18,408 bases of DNA, from assembly GCA_023390635.1 (NCBI GenBank), contig JAEWCM010000013.1, positions 1-18,408 of the forward strand. The letters are read 5' to 3'. This document shows, in pieces, positions 1 to 8,536 of this stretch. Position 1 is the stretch's first letter. Each line of letters opens with the position of its first letter. The DNA comes from Bacillota bacterium (GTDB lineage Bacteria > Bacillota > Desulfitobacteriia > Desulfitobacteriales > Desulfitobacteriaceae). The position numbers and the translations under genes are program-made. Below the pieces are notes generated by a model. The model did not search any database. It saw only the letters and a list, made by a program, of their open reading frames with translations, and was not told the DNA's origin.

Positions 1-54
1 CGCCACTCACCTCCACGTGCTCTGTAGTGTGCCTGTTCCTTCAACCTGATTATA
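1..54 (-). promoter_or_regulatory. Leader of a minus-strand gene starting off the left edge
   Basis: Read on the minus strand, a perfect -10 hexamer TATAAT lies at 54-49 and a strong ribosome binding site GGAGGTGA at 14-7, ending a few bases before the window edge. A GTG at 6-4 is too close to that site to be the likely start, so the start codon is probably just outside. No convincing -35 is seen at 16-18 bp. This implies a gene divergent from the lipoprotein. The same AT-rich spot also offers TATACT (51-56) on the plus strand as a -10 for the lipoprotein. Confidence 0.45.
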
Positions 55-123
55 CTAAAAACGAAAGGGCCCGACCGGTTTCATTCCGTTTGGTGCCTTT
101 CGCAGAAAGGAATGGTCATAAAC

Positions 124-585
124 ATGAAAAAGATTTTATGTGCGATGTTCTTGCTCCTGCTGATTAGCCTGACGGGATGCTCAAATTCCGTTAACTCCCC
201 AAATAGCAACATAAACTATAAACAAATGTATGAAGAATTACTTAAAAACCAAGCTCCTATAATCAAAGACGTAGCGTTTAAAACCATGGATGGTAAAGCA
301 ATCGAAAAAAACGCTAATTGGTATATGCTCGATAAGCAAGTAAAGATCATCATTATATTCGAAGGCGACTGTCAAACTGTCGATCTGTTTGTCTCCCCTT
401 CCGGTTCCGAGAGCTATAAAATGCAGCGATTGATCGAAGAAGTCAGCACCACCCAGAACGTGGTGGAATACGTTTGGAATGTTCCGGACGACACCCAGGG
501 ACACTTTAATATTATTGCCTACAACGGAAATGCGGGCAGAAAGTCGGATTATTATAACATTGTTTCTAAAACTAAGGTAAATTGA
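124..585 (+). CDS. Small secreted lipoprotein of unknown function
   Basis: Encodes 153 residues from the ATG at 124. An in-frame ATG at 112 would add four residues but abuts the AGAAAGGA site (104-111), so 124 fits better. The N-terminus is a type II signal peptide: two lysines, a run of about 12 hydrophobic residues, then lipobox L-T-G-C with the lipidated cysteine at residue 19. A serine/asparagine-rich linker follows, then a roughly 110-residue domain with alternating hydrophobic stretches (VKIIIIFEGD, FNIIAYNGNAG) suggesting a beta-sandwich, possibly Ig-like. I do not recognise the family. Its product should be anchored to the outer face of the membrane. It stands alone and converges on mtaD with an 11-nt gap and no strong terminator between. 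A 7-bp inverted repeat CGAAAGG/CCTTTCG (62-68/96-102) sits just upstream of the ribosome site. Confidence 0.8.
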   Translation: MKKILCAMFLLLLISLTGCSNSVNSPNSNINYKQMYEELLKNQAPIIKDVAFKTMDGKAIEKNANWYMLDKQVKIIIIFEGDCQTVDLFVSPSGSESYKMQRLIEEVSTTQNVVEYVWNVPDDTQGHFNIIAYNGNAGRKSDYYNIVSKTKVN

Positions 586-596
586 AAAGTCTAGTT

Positions 597-1895
597 CTAG
601 CCTTGCATTTCCGCTGCGATCCGCTTTGCTCTCTGCTCCGCTTCCATGCAAATCCTTCGCTCATCCAGAGTCAGCAGCTTCCGCTCTTCCATTACCATTT
701 TTCCGTTAATCATCACATTCCGGACATCACTGCCATGGGCGGCATAAACAAGATGAGCCGGAATAGAAAAACGAGGATAGAAATGAGGCTGATCCATATC
801 GATCATAATCAGGTCGGCTTTATAGCCGGGAGCCAATTTGCCCAATTTTTCCCATCCCAGTACTTCAGCTCCCCCTGCCGTTGCCATTTCCAACACCTGG
901 TAAGCCGGCAAAGCTGTGGCATCCACCGCTAGCTTTTGCTGTAAGGCTGCGGTACGCATCTCTCCGATCATATCCAGATTATTGTTGCTTGATGCTCCAT
1001 CTGTACCAATGCCCACGGCTATCCCCTTCTGCAGCATCTCCGGTATGGGAGCTGTTCCGCTGTTGAGCTTCATATTGCTCTCCGGATTATGCGCTACACC
1101 CACATGATGGCGAGCCATAATGTCCATATCTTCAGCATCAACATAAACGCAATGGGCACCCACCACATGACCGCTAAACAAGCCTAGCTCGTCCAGCCAT
1201 TGAACAGGGGTCTTGCCATAACGTTCTTTAATTGTTTGAATCTCGTCCTTGGTCTCGGCAATATGAATATTAAGGCCTACTCCCTCCTGATCGGCCAACT
1301 CTTTGATCTTCTGGAGATACGCCCCTGAATTCGTATAGGGGGCATGGGGTGCAAACATCACTCTGATACGGTCCTCTCCCGCCTTATGATATTTTTGCAC
1401 CAGGCGAATGCTTTCTTCCAATCCCTGATCACTCTGAGGGCTTTCGATAATTCCCCGGCTCAGTACAGCTCTGGTCCCTGCCTCTGCAACCGCTTCCCCT
1501 ACCTTATCCATTTCCACATACATGTCCAGCATGGTGGTCGTGCCGGAACGAATCATTTCACACAAAGCCAGAGCGGTCCCCCAATATATATCATCAGGCG
1601 TCAGCTTTCCTTCAAAAGGCCAGATTTTCTCGTTTAACCAGGGCATGAGAGGCAAGTCGTCGGCATAACTGCGCAAGAGTGTCATGGCGGCATGAGTATG
1701 GGTATTGATCAGTCCCGGCATCACCACGTCATTGGGATATTCTAAAATCCGGTCGGGAATGAAGCTTTCAGGAGTGCTTCCCTTTTTCCCCACCCAAAGA
1801 ATCTCCGTTCCATCCACGGCAATTTCCCCTTCAGAGAAAAAATCTCGTTCTCCTGTCATCGGTAAAACCTGAGCTCTGATTAACCATTTTGTCAC
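597..1895 (-). CDS. mtaD: 5'-methylthioadenosine / S-adenosylhomocysteine deaminase
   Basis: Amidohydrolase-superfamily deaminase that converts methylthioadenosine to methylthioinosine and/or SAH to S-inosylhomocysteine. About 432 residues, usual for the family. Counting from the GTG at 1910, the metal motif NTHTH gives His71 and His73, PHAPYT gives His189, NIHIAET gives His216 and the catalytic Glu219, and GTDGASSNNNLDM gives the metal ligand Asp304. All expected metal and catalytic residues are present. Two GTG starts compete: 1910, or 1895 (five codons in), which has GAGGCGGG at good spacing and gives the family-like N-terminus MTKWLI; I prefer 1895. It lies 65 nt downstream of mtnA (50 nt if the start is 1910), which makes MTA salvage the likely job. 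Last gene of the minus-strand block. Confidence 0.9.
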   Translation of the reverse strand: MTKWLIRAQVLPMTGERDFFSEGEIAVDGTEILWVGKKGSTPESFIPDRILEYPNDVVMPGLINTHTHAAMTLLRSYADDLPLMPWLNEKIWPFEGKLTPDDIYWGTALALCEMIRSGTTTMLDMYVEMDKVGEAVAEAGTRAVLSRGIIESPQSDQGLEESIRLVQKYHKAGEDRIRVMFAPHAPYTNSGAYLQKIKELADQEGVGLNIHIAETKDEIQTIKERYGKTPVQWLDELGLFSGHVVGAHCVYVDAEDMDIMARHHVGVAHNPESNMKLNSGTAPIPEMLQKGIAVGIGTDGASSNNNLDMIGEMRTAALQQKLAVDATALPAYQVLEMATAGGAEVLGWEKLGKLAPGYKADLIMIDMDQPHFYPRFSIPAHLVYAAHGSDVRNVMINGKMVMEERKLLTLDERRICMEAEQRAKRIAAEMQG

Positions 1896-1960
1896 TTTTT
1901 CCCGCCTCACTTTTCTTAAGTTCTGTCCTTTTCCTCTTGTAATCTTATATCTCCAAGTTC

Positions 1961-2995
1961 TCAGCGAACCATCAGCTTCAGCAAGTTAACTGAATAAGGA
2001 GGAACAATAATTCCTTTTTCAGTAATAATAGCAGAAATATATTTAGCAGGAGTCACATCAAAGGAAGGGTTATACACAGGCACACTTTCAGGAGCAATCT
2101 TTATTCCGCCAATTTCCCGTAATTCCTTAGCAGGACGTTCCTCAATAGGTATTTCCTGCCCGGAAGATACTTTAATATCGATGGTAGTGGTCGGAGCTGC
2201 TACATAAAAGGGAATCTCGTGAGCCTGAGCCAATACAGCCAGCGAATAGGTGCCGATTTTATTGGCTGTATCTCCGTTAGCGGCAATCCGGTCAGCCCCT
2301 ACGATAACCATGTCGATTTTCCCCTGCTGCATCAAATAACCAGCCATACTGTCTCCAATCAATGTAACAGGAATTTGATCCTGAGCGAGCTCCCAGCATG
2401 TCAAACGTGCTCCCTGCAAAAAAGGACGAGTTTCATCGGCGTACACATGAATCTTTTTACCCTCTTCATGGGCAGTCCTGACCACACCCAAGGCAGTTCC
2501 ATAGCCAACCGTTGCCAAGGCTCCCGCATTGCAGTGGGTGAGGATGTTCACTTGCTCGGGAACCAGTGAATTTCCATACTGTCCAATCAAATGGTTCATC
2601 CGAACATCATCTTCGGCAATCTTATTAGCCTCATCAATCAGATTCTGCCTGATCTCATCCAAATTTTCTACCTCCCACATTTCCCGCAGTTTATCTTCCA
2701 TTCTGCGCAAAGCGTAAGATAAATTGACTGCCGTAGGCCGGGTAGCCAACAATGTAATTCTCACCTCATCCATAAAGGCCTGCAGCCCCTGTCGGTCTCC
2801 ATCATAACCAACAGCTCCCAAAGCATAACCGTAAGCAGCAGCGGCACCGATCGCCGGTGCCCCCCTCACTTCCATATCGGCAATTGCCTTTGCTACGTCC
2901 TGGTAAGATTTGGCCTCCTCATACACAATTTCCCCGGGAAGTTTTGTCTGATCCAAAATGCGCAGAGAATCACCTTGCCATTCGATTGCTCTCAT
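1961..2995 (-). CDS. mtnA: S-methyl-5-thioribose-1-phosphate isomerase
   Basis: Cytosolic aldose-ketose isomerase that turns 5-methylthioribose-1-phosphate into 5-methylthioribulose-1-phosphate in methylthioadenosine recycling. 344 residues, normal length. Signature stretches are RGAPAIG (44-50), ILTHCNAGAL with the catalytic Cys155, ADETRPFLQGARLTCWEL (186-203) and VGADRIAANGDTANKIGT with the catalytic Asp235. It belongs to the family that includes eIF2B alpha subunits, but the Cys/Asp pair and the DETRP motif mark it as the isomerase. The ATG at 2995 is preceded by AAAGGAGC at ideal spacing. It sits 26 nt after ftsY and immediately before mtaD. No methylthioribose kinase or nucleoside phosphorylase gene is in the window. 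Confidence 0.95.
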   Translation of the reverse strand: MRAIEWQGDSLRILDQTKLPGEIVYEEAKSYQDVAKAIADMEVRGAPAIGAAAAYGYALGAVGYDGDRQGLQAFMDEVRITLLATRPTAVNLSYALRRMEDKLREMWEVENLDEIRQNLIDEANKIAEDDVRMNHLIGQYGNSLVPEQVNILTHCNAGALATVGYGTALGVVRTAHEEGKKIHVYADETRPFLQGARLTCWELAQDQIPVTLIGDSMAGYLMQQGKIDMVIVGADRIAANGDTANKIGTYSLAVLAQAHEIPFYVAAPTTTIDIKVSSGQEIPIEERPAKELREIGGIKIAPESVPVYNPSFDVTPAKYISAIITEKGIIVPPYSVNLLKLMVR

Positions 2996-3021
2996 ATCAA
3001 GCTCCTTTCTCTTCTCTGTGT

Positions 3022-3966
3022 CTACCGTTCCTTATCTTCGTCCGCATCATCGGCTTTATCGAAAAGGGCCGCAGCAAAATCACCGGGGAAAAAGGGACGT
3101 AAATCATCGGCACCCTCTCCGATCCCAATCCACTTAACAGGGATATGAGTTTCCCCTTGTATGCCCAACACCACCCCGCCTTTAGCCGTTCCATCCAATT
3201 TAGTTAAAACGATTCCGGTCACTCCGGCAACTTCCTGGAATAAACGGGCTTGCTGTAACGCATTTTGTCCTGTCGTCGCATCCAAGACCAATAATACCTC
3301 ATGCGGTGCTCCAGGAATTTCTCGTTCAATCACTCTTTTCACCTTACGCAGCTCTTCCATCAGATTCACTTTATTATGCAATCGGCCTGCCGTATCCATA
3401 ATTACCAAATCACTGTTTCTGGATTTAGCCGCTTGAACGGCGTCATATGCTACCGCCGCCGGATCGGCCCCTTCACGTTGTTTAATTACATCACTGCCCG
3501 TTCGCTCTCCCCATACTTCTAACTGGTCAATGGCTGCCGCCCGGAATGTATCTCCTGCCGCCAATACAACCTTTCTTCCCTGTCTCTGATAATATTGAGC
3601 CAGTTTTCCGATACTGGTTGTTTTTCCAACCCCGTTAACTCCCACCACAAGAATAATACTGGGGCCTTTCTCCGCCAGATTCAAAGGAACCTCTTCTCCA
3701 AGCAAGTTCACAATCAATTCTTCTAAAACACTTTTCAATTGTTCTGCATCCGAAAGCTTACGGTTTTTTACTTCCTTACGGAGATTTTCCACCAGCTCCA
3801 TGGATGTTTGAACACCTACATCTGATCGAATCAATACCTCTTCCAGTTCTTCATAAAGTTCCTCATCGATCTTTCCTCTTCCGGTAAAGATCTGCTCCAC
3901 TTTCTCAACAAAAGATTGACGAGTCTTTGATAAGCCTGCCTTCAGTTGGCTGAAAAAACCTGCCAA
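3022..3966 (-). CDS. ftsY: Signal recognition particle receptor FtsY
   Basis: SRP-type GTPase that docks ribosome-SRP complexes at the membrane for co-translational insertion. I choose the TTG at 3966: it gives the N-terminus M-A-G-F-F-S-Q-L, 314 residues, and has AAGGGGG nine bases upstream. The open frame continues to 4092 but that extension crosses a promoter and a hairpin. From this start: N domain about 1-95, GTPase G1 GVNGVGKT (109-116), DTAGR (191-195), TKLDG (255-259) and the closing GIGEGADDLRPF (281-292). There is only a short acidic A region, as is common in Gram-positives. It lies downstream of smc, a common arrangement in Firmicutes, but is separated from it by 186 nt with its own promoter. 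Confidence 0.95.
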   Translation of the reverse strand: MAGFFSQLKAGLSKTRQSFVEKVEQIFTGRGKIDEELYEELEEVLIRSDVGVQTSMELVENLRKEVKNRKLSDAEQLKSVLEELIVNLLGEEVPLNLAEKGPSIILVVGVNGVGKTTSIGKLAQYYQRQGRKVVLAAGDTFRAAAIDQLEVWGERTGSDVIKQREGADPAAVAYDAVQAAKSRNSDLVIMDTAGRLHNKVNLMEELRKVKRVIEREIPGAPHEVLLVLDATTGQNALQQARLFQEVAGVTGIVLTKLDGTAKGGVVLGIQGETHIPVKWIGIGEGADDLRPFFPGDFAAALFDKADDADEDKER

Positions 3967-3999
3967 AGCCAATTTCCCCCTTAATATCGGGCCACTGTC

Positions 4000-4035
4000 A
4001 AAATAGCCATTATAACTAATTATAATGGCTATTTT
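4000..4035. repeat. Perfect 16-bp inverted repeat in the ftsY upstream region
   Basis: The left arm AAAATAGCCATTATAA (4000-4015) and right arm TTATAATGGCTATTTT (4020-4035) are exact reverse complements separated by CTAA. The repeat covers five of the six -10 bases of the ftsY promoter and the predicted start site. Read-through RNA from smc could fold it into a 16-bp hairpin, but RNA started at the ftsY promoter would hold only part of it. A DNA operator is therefore at least as likely as an RNA element. Not a typical terminator: the stem is AT-rich and no T-run follows beyond the stem. Confidence 0.85.
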
Positions 4036-4059
4036 ACCATATTTGACCGTTCTACTCAA
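4031..4059 (-). promoter_or_regulatory. SigA-type promoter for ftsY
   Basis: Minus-strand -35 TTGAGT (4059-4054), 17-bp spacer, and -10 TAAAAT (4036-4031) preceded by TGG, giving an extended -10. Start of transcription expected near 4024. It would let ftsY, mtnA and mtaD be expressed independently of the lipid/smc operon. Confidence 0.65.
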
Positions 4060-4060
4060 A

Positions 4061-4135
4061 TAGCGCTGGGTACGGGGCAGGCTAACGCACAACGCTGCGG
4101 AGGGCGGCGGGGCTGCCGCACTGGCCTTCGTGGCG
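4061..4135. other. GC-rich structured intergenic segment between smc and ftsY
   Basis: About 75 bp of strikingly GC-rich sequence between AT-rich flanks, after the smc stop and before the ftsY promoter. It has several overlapping inverted repeats, for example GCGGC/GCCGC (4104-4108/4115-4119) and TGCGG/CCGCA (4096-4100/4116-4120). No T-run follows on either strand, so it is not a standard terminator. The composition break suggests a dispersed REP-like intergenic repeat; this is inference only. Confidence 0.4.
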
Positions 4136-4152
4136 AAATTTCTTTAATTTTC

Positions 4153-7100
4153 CTAGGCGCTGGCAGACTCTTTTTCCTCCAGTTGAACCGTCAGCAATTT
4201 CGATACTCCCGACTCTTCCATCGTAATGCCGTGTAAGGTGTCCGCAGCTTCCATGGTACCCTTGCGGTGAGAGATCACCAAAAACTGAGTGGAACCGGAA
4301 AGTTTGCGCACATATTCGGCAAATCGCTTAACATTGGCATCATCCAGCGATGCCTCAATCTCATCCAAAATGCAGAAGGGACTAGGTTTCACTCTTAACA
4401 AGGCAAAGAGCAAAGCAATTGCTGTCAGCGCTCTCTCTCCACCCGACAAAAGAGAAAGATACTGTGGCTTTTTCCCTGGCGGCTGTGCAATAATTTCCAC
4501 GCCTGTTTCCAGCAAATCTTCCGGGTTATCTAAACGCAGCTCTGCATAACCTCCATTAAAGAGTTCGACAAACACTTGCTTAAATGCTTGATCCACTGCC
4601 ATAAAGCCTTCTTTGAAACGCTCGCTCATGGTCTGATCCAAATCTTCGATCAACTCATGAAGTTTGGCTCTGGCCTCAATTAAGTCATCCCTCTGCGTAC
4701 ATAGGAAATCATAACGTTCCAATGTTTTAGGATATTCGTCAATCGCAGCATGGTTCACAGGCCCCAGGGCTTCAATCTGATGTTTGAGCTCTTGCAATGC
4801 TTTCATCAAGACTGAACGGCTCTCCTGCACTTGGAAATCAGCTACCTCATCCCAGGAAAGCGTAAATTCCTCATTTAAGCGTTTTTCTCCATTTTCCCAT
4901 TCTGTCTCCCAACGCGCCTGATTAATTTCCTCCTGATGGATTTTCTCCTTGATACCTTCCACTTGCCTCTGCTGGATCTTCAGACTTTCTTCTTCTTCAG
5001 CAAGGGATAAGGAAAGATGCTCTTTCTCCATTCTTAGCTGCGCTACTTCTTGCTGTTTTACCAACAAACCCGCTTCCTGTGTTTCTAATTGTGATCTCAA
5101 ATTGACCTGTTCTTCCGACAGGCCCTGCCGAGTGGCTGTCAGTTCAGCAACTTGCTGCTCACGCTGGTTTATTCCCTGACAAATTTCCTGTTTCAGACGT
5201 TTCTCTTCTTGCAAAGAATTTCTCGCCTGTTCCCCTTCCTGCTCCAAGGTTGCCAATCTAACTTTGGCTTTTGTCAGTTCTTCTCCGATCGACTCTGCTT
5301 CCCCGGCCGAATCCTTGATTTGTTTTTCTTTTTCTTCCAACGCTTGCCTTAAATCCAGAACCGCTTTTTCCAATCCCTTAACTTTCTCTGTTACCTGAAT
5401 CTGCCGCATATCGATATCTTTAGCTTCTGCATGCAAATCAGCCAATTGCAGATCCAAAACGGTAAGATCTTTATCCAGTCGGACAATCTGATCCTGAATG
5501 TTTTCCAGGTTTACTTTTATCCGAGTCCGTTGATCAATTAGGGAATTAGCTTGTTTTTCTAATTCGACTCTTCCAGCTTTTAACTCATCTTGAAGTACAG
5601 CCAAAGCTTGCTGCTTAACTTTTAATGTTTCTGCTTCCTTGCTGCTTTCATCCAGATGAGCCTTAAGTTCATCCATCTCCCTGCTTCTGCCTAAGAGATT
5701 GTCACCCCGCCGTTGAATACTTCCTCCGGAAAGAGAGCCGCCAGTATTGACCTGATCTCCATCCAAAGTTACCACCCGCATTTTATACCCGCTCATACGG
5801 GCAATTCTGGTAGCACCCTCCATATCTCCGGCTACCACAATCCTTCCCAGCAGGAATTCCATCGCTGGACGATACTTCGGCTCATAGTGAACAAGGTCCA
5901 CAGCCAGTCCTTTAAAGCTGGAATCGTTTTTGATCTCCTGGCGCAAATCCAGACGCGACCCTTGGATTTCATCTAAGGGCAAAAAGGTAGCCCGTCCCAA
6001 TTGCCGTGATTTCAAATATGCGATGCTTCTTTTCGCGTCGGCCATGGTAGAGGTAATTACATTCTGCAGACTTCCCCCTAATGCCGTTTCTACCGCTATT
6101 TCATAATCTTTGTCTACGGAAAGCAAATCAGCCACTGTCCCGCAGATCCCGCTGCAATCTCCCTGCCCCTTCTTTTTGCCGACCAGAACCTCCCTAACCC
6201 CTCTCTGGTATCCCTCCAGAGAATCTTCCATTGATTTAAGCACTTGCAGCCGCGCTTTCCATCGGTCGGTCTGCCGTACCAGTTCGCCCTGACGAAGGCT
6301 TAATTCTTCCCAATCCTTCTTCAATTGAGCCAGTTTTTGATTCTGAGCCGCCTGCTGTTCCCGACATCTTTGTTCTTCTGCAGCCAATCCGCTCTCTTCT
6401 TGTCCGAGTGTTTCAGCTGTCTTCCTTAATTCCTCATGCTCACTGTTTTTCTGCTTCTGTCCGGCCAGCAACTGACCCTCTCTGAACTCCAGGTTCCCTT
6501 TTGTGTGATTAATTCCTGTCAGCTCATTGGAAAAACGTGTCTGTTCGGATAGGGTGGTAAACAGCTCACTTTTTAACCGTTCCAATTCTTCCGATCCTGC
6601 ATTGGAACGCATTAAAGCCAGTTGCCGCCCCTGCTCCTCCACCTCTGCCTGCACAGCGACAATCGTTTTGGATAACACGGCTTCTTTACTTTTAAGAGCA
6701 TCAATTCGTTCTTCACTTTTCTGATGTTTATGCTTTAACTCAAGCAGTTCTCCCTGTTGAGTTGCCATCTGCTCACTTAGATAGCTGCTTCTCTCCTTGC
6801 GCAGCTCTAATTCGTGCTTTAAGCTTTGACCTTCCTGTTCTCCCTGATATACAGCCCCTTGGCCGTTCTGTATTGACTCCTCCAAAGCCTGCAACTTAAG
6901 CTTCTTCTCCGTTCCCAGGCTTTCCTTTTCTCCCAATTGGGCCGCCGTAGTAGCAAACCGCTCTTTCAAAGTCTCCAGATTTTCCGCTGAATTCTTCAAT
7001 TTCAGCTTTACATCAGTCAATGTTCCTACGACCAGTTTAATCTCAGTGTTTTCTTGCTCTTTCGTTAGCTGGACGCTCTGTTTGGCAATCTCCGCCTGAT

Positions 7101-7743
7101 GAGCCAGAGGTTCTAACTGCCCTTCAATCTCCACTAGAATGTCAGCCAGTCTGTCTAAATTCTGATCTGTACCTTCCAGCCGCTTCACTGCTTCTCTTTT
7201 TCGGGCTCTAAATTTAGTAATCCCTGAGGCCTCTTCGATCAGAGCCCTTCTTTCATCGGACTTAAGGGTCAGGATTTCTTCGACACGGCCCTGGCCAATA
7301 ATGGAAAAACCTTCCTTGCCCGCTCCTGTATCCATGAATAATTCCTGGATATCTTTGAGCCGGCATTGAGCCTTGTTGATAAAATACTGGCCCTCACCAT
7401 CACGATAAACGCGGCGAGTAATAGTCACTTCCTGAAAATCTAAAGAAAATATTCCCGTACTATTGTCAAAGATCAGACTGACCTCAGCCATCCCTACCGG
7501 ACGACGTTTTGTACTCCCGGCAAAAATGACATCCTCCATTTTTGTTCCTCGCAAACTTTTGGCACTTTGCTCGCCTAAAACCCAGCGGACTGCATCGGCT
7601 ACATTACTTTTACCGCTGCCATTAGGTCCCACAATCACGCTCATACCTTGTCCCAGTTCCAATCTAAGGCGGTCGGCAAACGATTTAAAGCCCTGAATCT
7701 CTATGCACTTTAAAAAAACAGAGAAGTGTCCGATATCAGGCAT
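4153..7743 (-). CDS. smc: Chromosome segregation protein SMC
   Basis: SMC ATPase that, as a dimer with ScpA and ScpB, organises and segregates the chromosome. 1196 residues from the ATG at 7743, the usual length. Walker A GPNGSGKS at 39-46, N-terminal coiled coil about 165-500, a hinge about 530-680 starting at CSGICGTVADLL and containing the glycine-rich GGSLSGGS, C-terminal coiled coil about 680-1000, the ABC signature LLSGGERALTAIAL near 1100 and Walker B FCILDEIEASLDDAN near 1130. An in-frame GTG at 7755 is possible, but ATG 7743 has GAGGAGAAG directly upstream within the end of rnc. It overlaps rnc by 8 nt, indicating translational coupling. Confidence 0.97.
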   Translation of the reverse strand: MPDIGHFSVFLKCIEIQGFKSFADRLRLELGQGMSVIVGPNGSGKSNVADAVRWVLGEQSAKSLRGTKMEDVIFAGSTKRRPVGMAEVSLIFDNSTGIFSLDFQEVTITRRVYRDGEGQYFINKAQCRLKDIQELFMDTGAGKEGFSIIGQGRVEEILTLKSDERRALIEEASGITKFRARKREAVKRLEGTDQNLDRLADILVEIEGQLEPLAHQAEIAKQSVQLTKEQENTEIKLVVGTLTDVKLKLKNSAENLETLKERFATTAAQLGEKESLGTEKKLKLQALEESIQNGQGAVYQGEQEGQSLKHELELRKERSSYLSEQMATQQGELLELKHKHQKSEERIDALKSKEAVLSKTIVAVQAEVEEQGRQLALMRSNAGSEELERLKSELFTTLSEQTRFSNELTGINHTKGNLEFREGQLLAGQKQKNSEHEELRKTAETLGQEESGLAAEEQRCREQQAAQNQKLAQLKKDWEELSLRQGELVRQTDRWKARLQVLKSMEDSLEGYQRGVREVLVGKKKGQGDCSGICGTVADLLSVDKDYEIAVETALGGSLQNVITSTMADAKRSIAYLKSRQLGRATFLPLDEIQGSRLDLRQEIKNDSSFKGLAVDLVHYEPKYRPAMEFLLGRIVVAGDMEGATRIARMSGYKMRVVTLDGDQVNTGGSLSGGSIQRRGDNLLGRSREMDELKAHLDESSKEAETLKVKQQALAVLQDELKAGRVELEKQANSLIDQRTRIKVNLENIQDQIVRLDKDLTVLDLQLADLHAEAKDIDMRQIQVTEKVKGLEKAVLDLRQALEEKEKQIKDSAGEAESIGEELTKAKVRLATLEQEGEQARNSLQEEKRLKQEICQGINQREQQVAELTATRQGLSEEQVNLRSQLETQEAGLLVKQQEVAQLRMEKEHLSLSLAEEEESLKIQQRQVEGIKEKIHQEEINQARWETEWENGEKRLNEEFTLSWDEVADFQVQESRSVLMKALQELKHQIEALGPVNHAAIDEYPKTLERYDFLCTQRDDLIEARAKLHELIEDLDQTMSERFKEGFMAVDQAFKQVFVELFNGGYAELRLDNPEDLLETGVEIIAQPPGKKPQYLSLLSGGERALTAIALLFALLRVKPSPFCILDEIEASLDDANVKRFAEYVRKLSGSTQFLVISHRKGTMEAADTLHGITMEESGVSKLLTVQLEEKESASA

Positions 7744-8485
7744 TCTTCTCCTCACCCCACTCTTTCAGAACTTTTTGTGCTGCTTGTTGCTCTGCTTCCT
7801 TTTTAGTTCGTCCCCTGCCTTTACCCATGAAAGCCCCACTCAGATAAACACCTGCAGTAAAACGCTTGTTATGATCCGGTCCTTCCTCGGCTAGAATTTT
7901 ATAAGATACTTCCTGCTCATCCTTCTGAGCCTTTTCCTGAAGCATGGTCTTATAGTCTCCATAGTTACCTTGAGCTACTTCCTGGATCGCCGGTTTCAGC
8001 ATTTCCAAAATGATGCGCCGTGTTTCCTGCAAACCATACTGGAGGTAGATGGCCCCAATCACAGCTTCCCAGGCATCGGCCAAAATCGAGGGGCGCTCTC
8101 TCCCACCGGAAGCCAATTCTCCTCTGCCCAGCAACAGTTCATCCCCTAATTTAATTTCCTTCGCTTTCTGCGCCAAGGTCCCTTCATTGACCACCGCAGC
8201 CCGCATCTTGGTCAGTTCTCCTTCCGGGCGTTCCGGGTAATTAATATATAAGTATTCGGCGATCACAAAATCCAAGATGGCGTCTCCCAGGAACTCTAAT
8301 CTTTGGTTATTCTCCCGCCCTTCTTTGGGATTTTCGAAGAGATATGAAGGGTGAGTGAGAGCCGCTGCCAACAGCTTATTAGGGGGCTGACTGAGCTCCA
8401 ATCGCTCAGCCAGCTCCCTTCCTATCTCTTTTTTCCTTGCACTCAGGTTCCCAGGCCTGTTGTGGAAATATTTTTTGTTAGCCAT
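7736..8485 (-). CDS. rnc: Ribonuclease III
   Basis: Double-strand-specific endoribonuclease that processes rRNA precursors and structured mRNAs. 249 residues: N-terminal RNase III domain with the signature NQRLEFLGDA (60-69; metal/catalytic Glu64 and Asp68), the second acidic pair in DAWEAVIGA (Asp137, Glu140), and a C-terminal double-stranded RNA-binding domain about 175-245 ending in the lysine/alanine-rich GRTKKEAEQQAAQKVL helix. The ATG at 8485 has AAAGGAG eight bases upstream. It follows fabF after 40 nt and overlaps smc; the acpP-rnc-smc-ftsY neighbourhood is conserved in Firmicutes. The hairpin at the fabF/rnc junction could be a substrate of this enzyme (inference). Confidence 0.96.
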   Translation of the reverse strand: MANKKYFHNRPGNLSARKKEIGRELAERLELSQPPNKLLAAALTHPSYLFENPKEGRENNQRLEFLGDAILDFVIAEYLYINYPERPEGELTKMRAAVVNEGTLAQKAKEIKLGDELLLGRGELASGGRERPSILADAWEAVIGAIYLQYGLQETRRIILEMLKPAIQEVAQGNYGDYKTMLQEKAQKDEQEVSYKILAEEGPDHNKRFTAGVYLSGAFMGKGRGRTKKEAEQQAAQKVLKEWGEEKNA

Positions 8486-8516
8486 TTTGATTCTCCTTTA
8501 TGCTTCTTCCATCAAA

Positions 8517-8536
8517 ACCGGCCTATTAAGGCCGGT
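8517..8536 (-). terminator. Hairpin at fabF end, weak terminator or processing site
   Basis: ACCGGCC/GGCCGGT stem (8517-8523/8530-8536), closed further by a T-A pair. On the minus strand it includes the last codons of fabF (Tyr-Arg-Pro) and its stop, and is followed by only TTTTG, so termination would be partial. On the plus strand it is followed by six T, but no plus-strand gene reads into it. It probably reduces or processes read-through into rnc-smc. Confidence 0.55.

Noticed and set aside
238..651. 137-codon minus-strand open frame opposite the lipoprotein
   Set aside because: Overlaps both the lipoprotein and the end of mtaD; no recognisable protein, and the lipoprotein frame has a clear lipobox.
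3967..4092. 42-codon upstream extension of ftsY
   Set aside because: It spans the promoter and perfect inverted repeat, has no matching FtsY sequence, and the TTG at 3966 has an ideal ribosome site.
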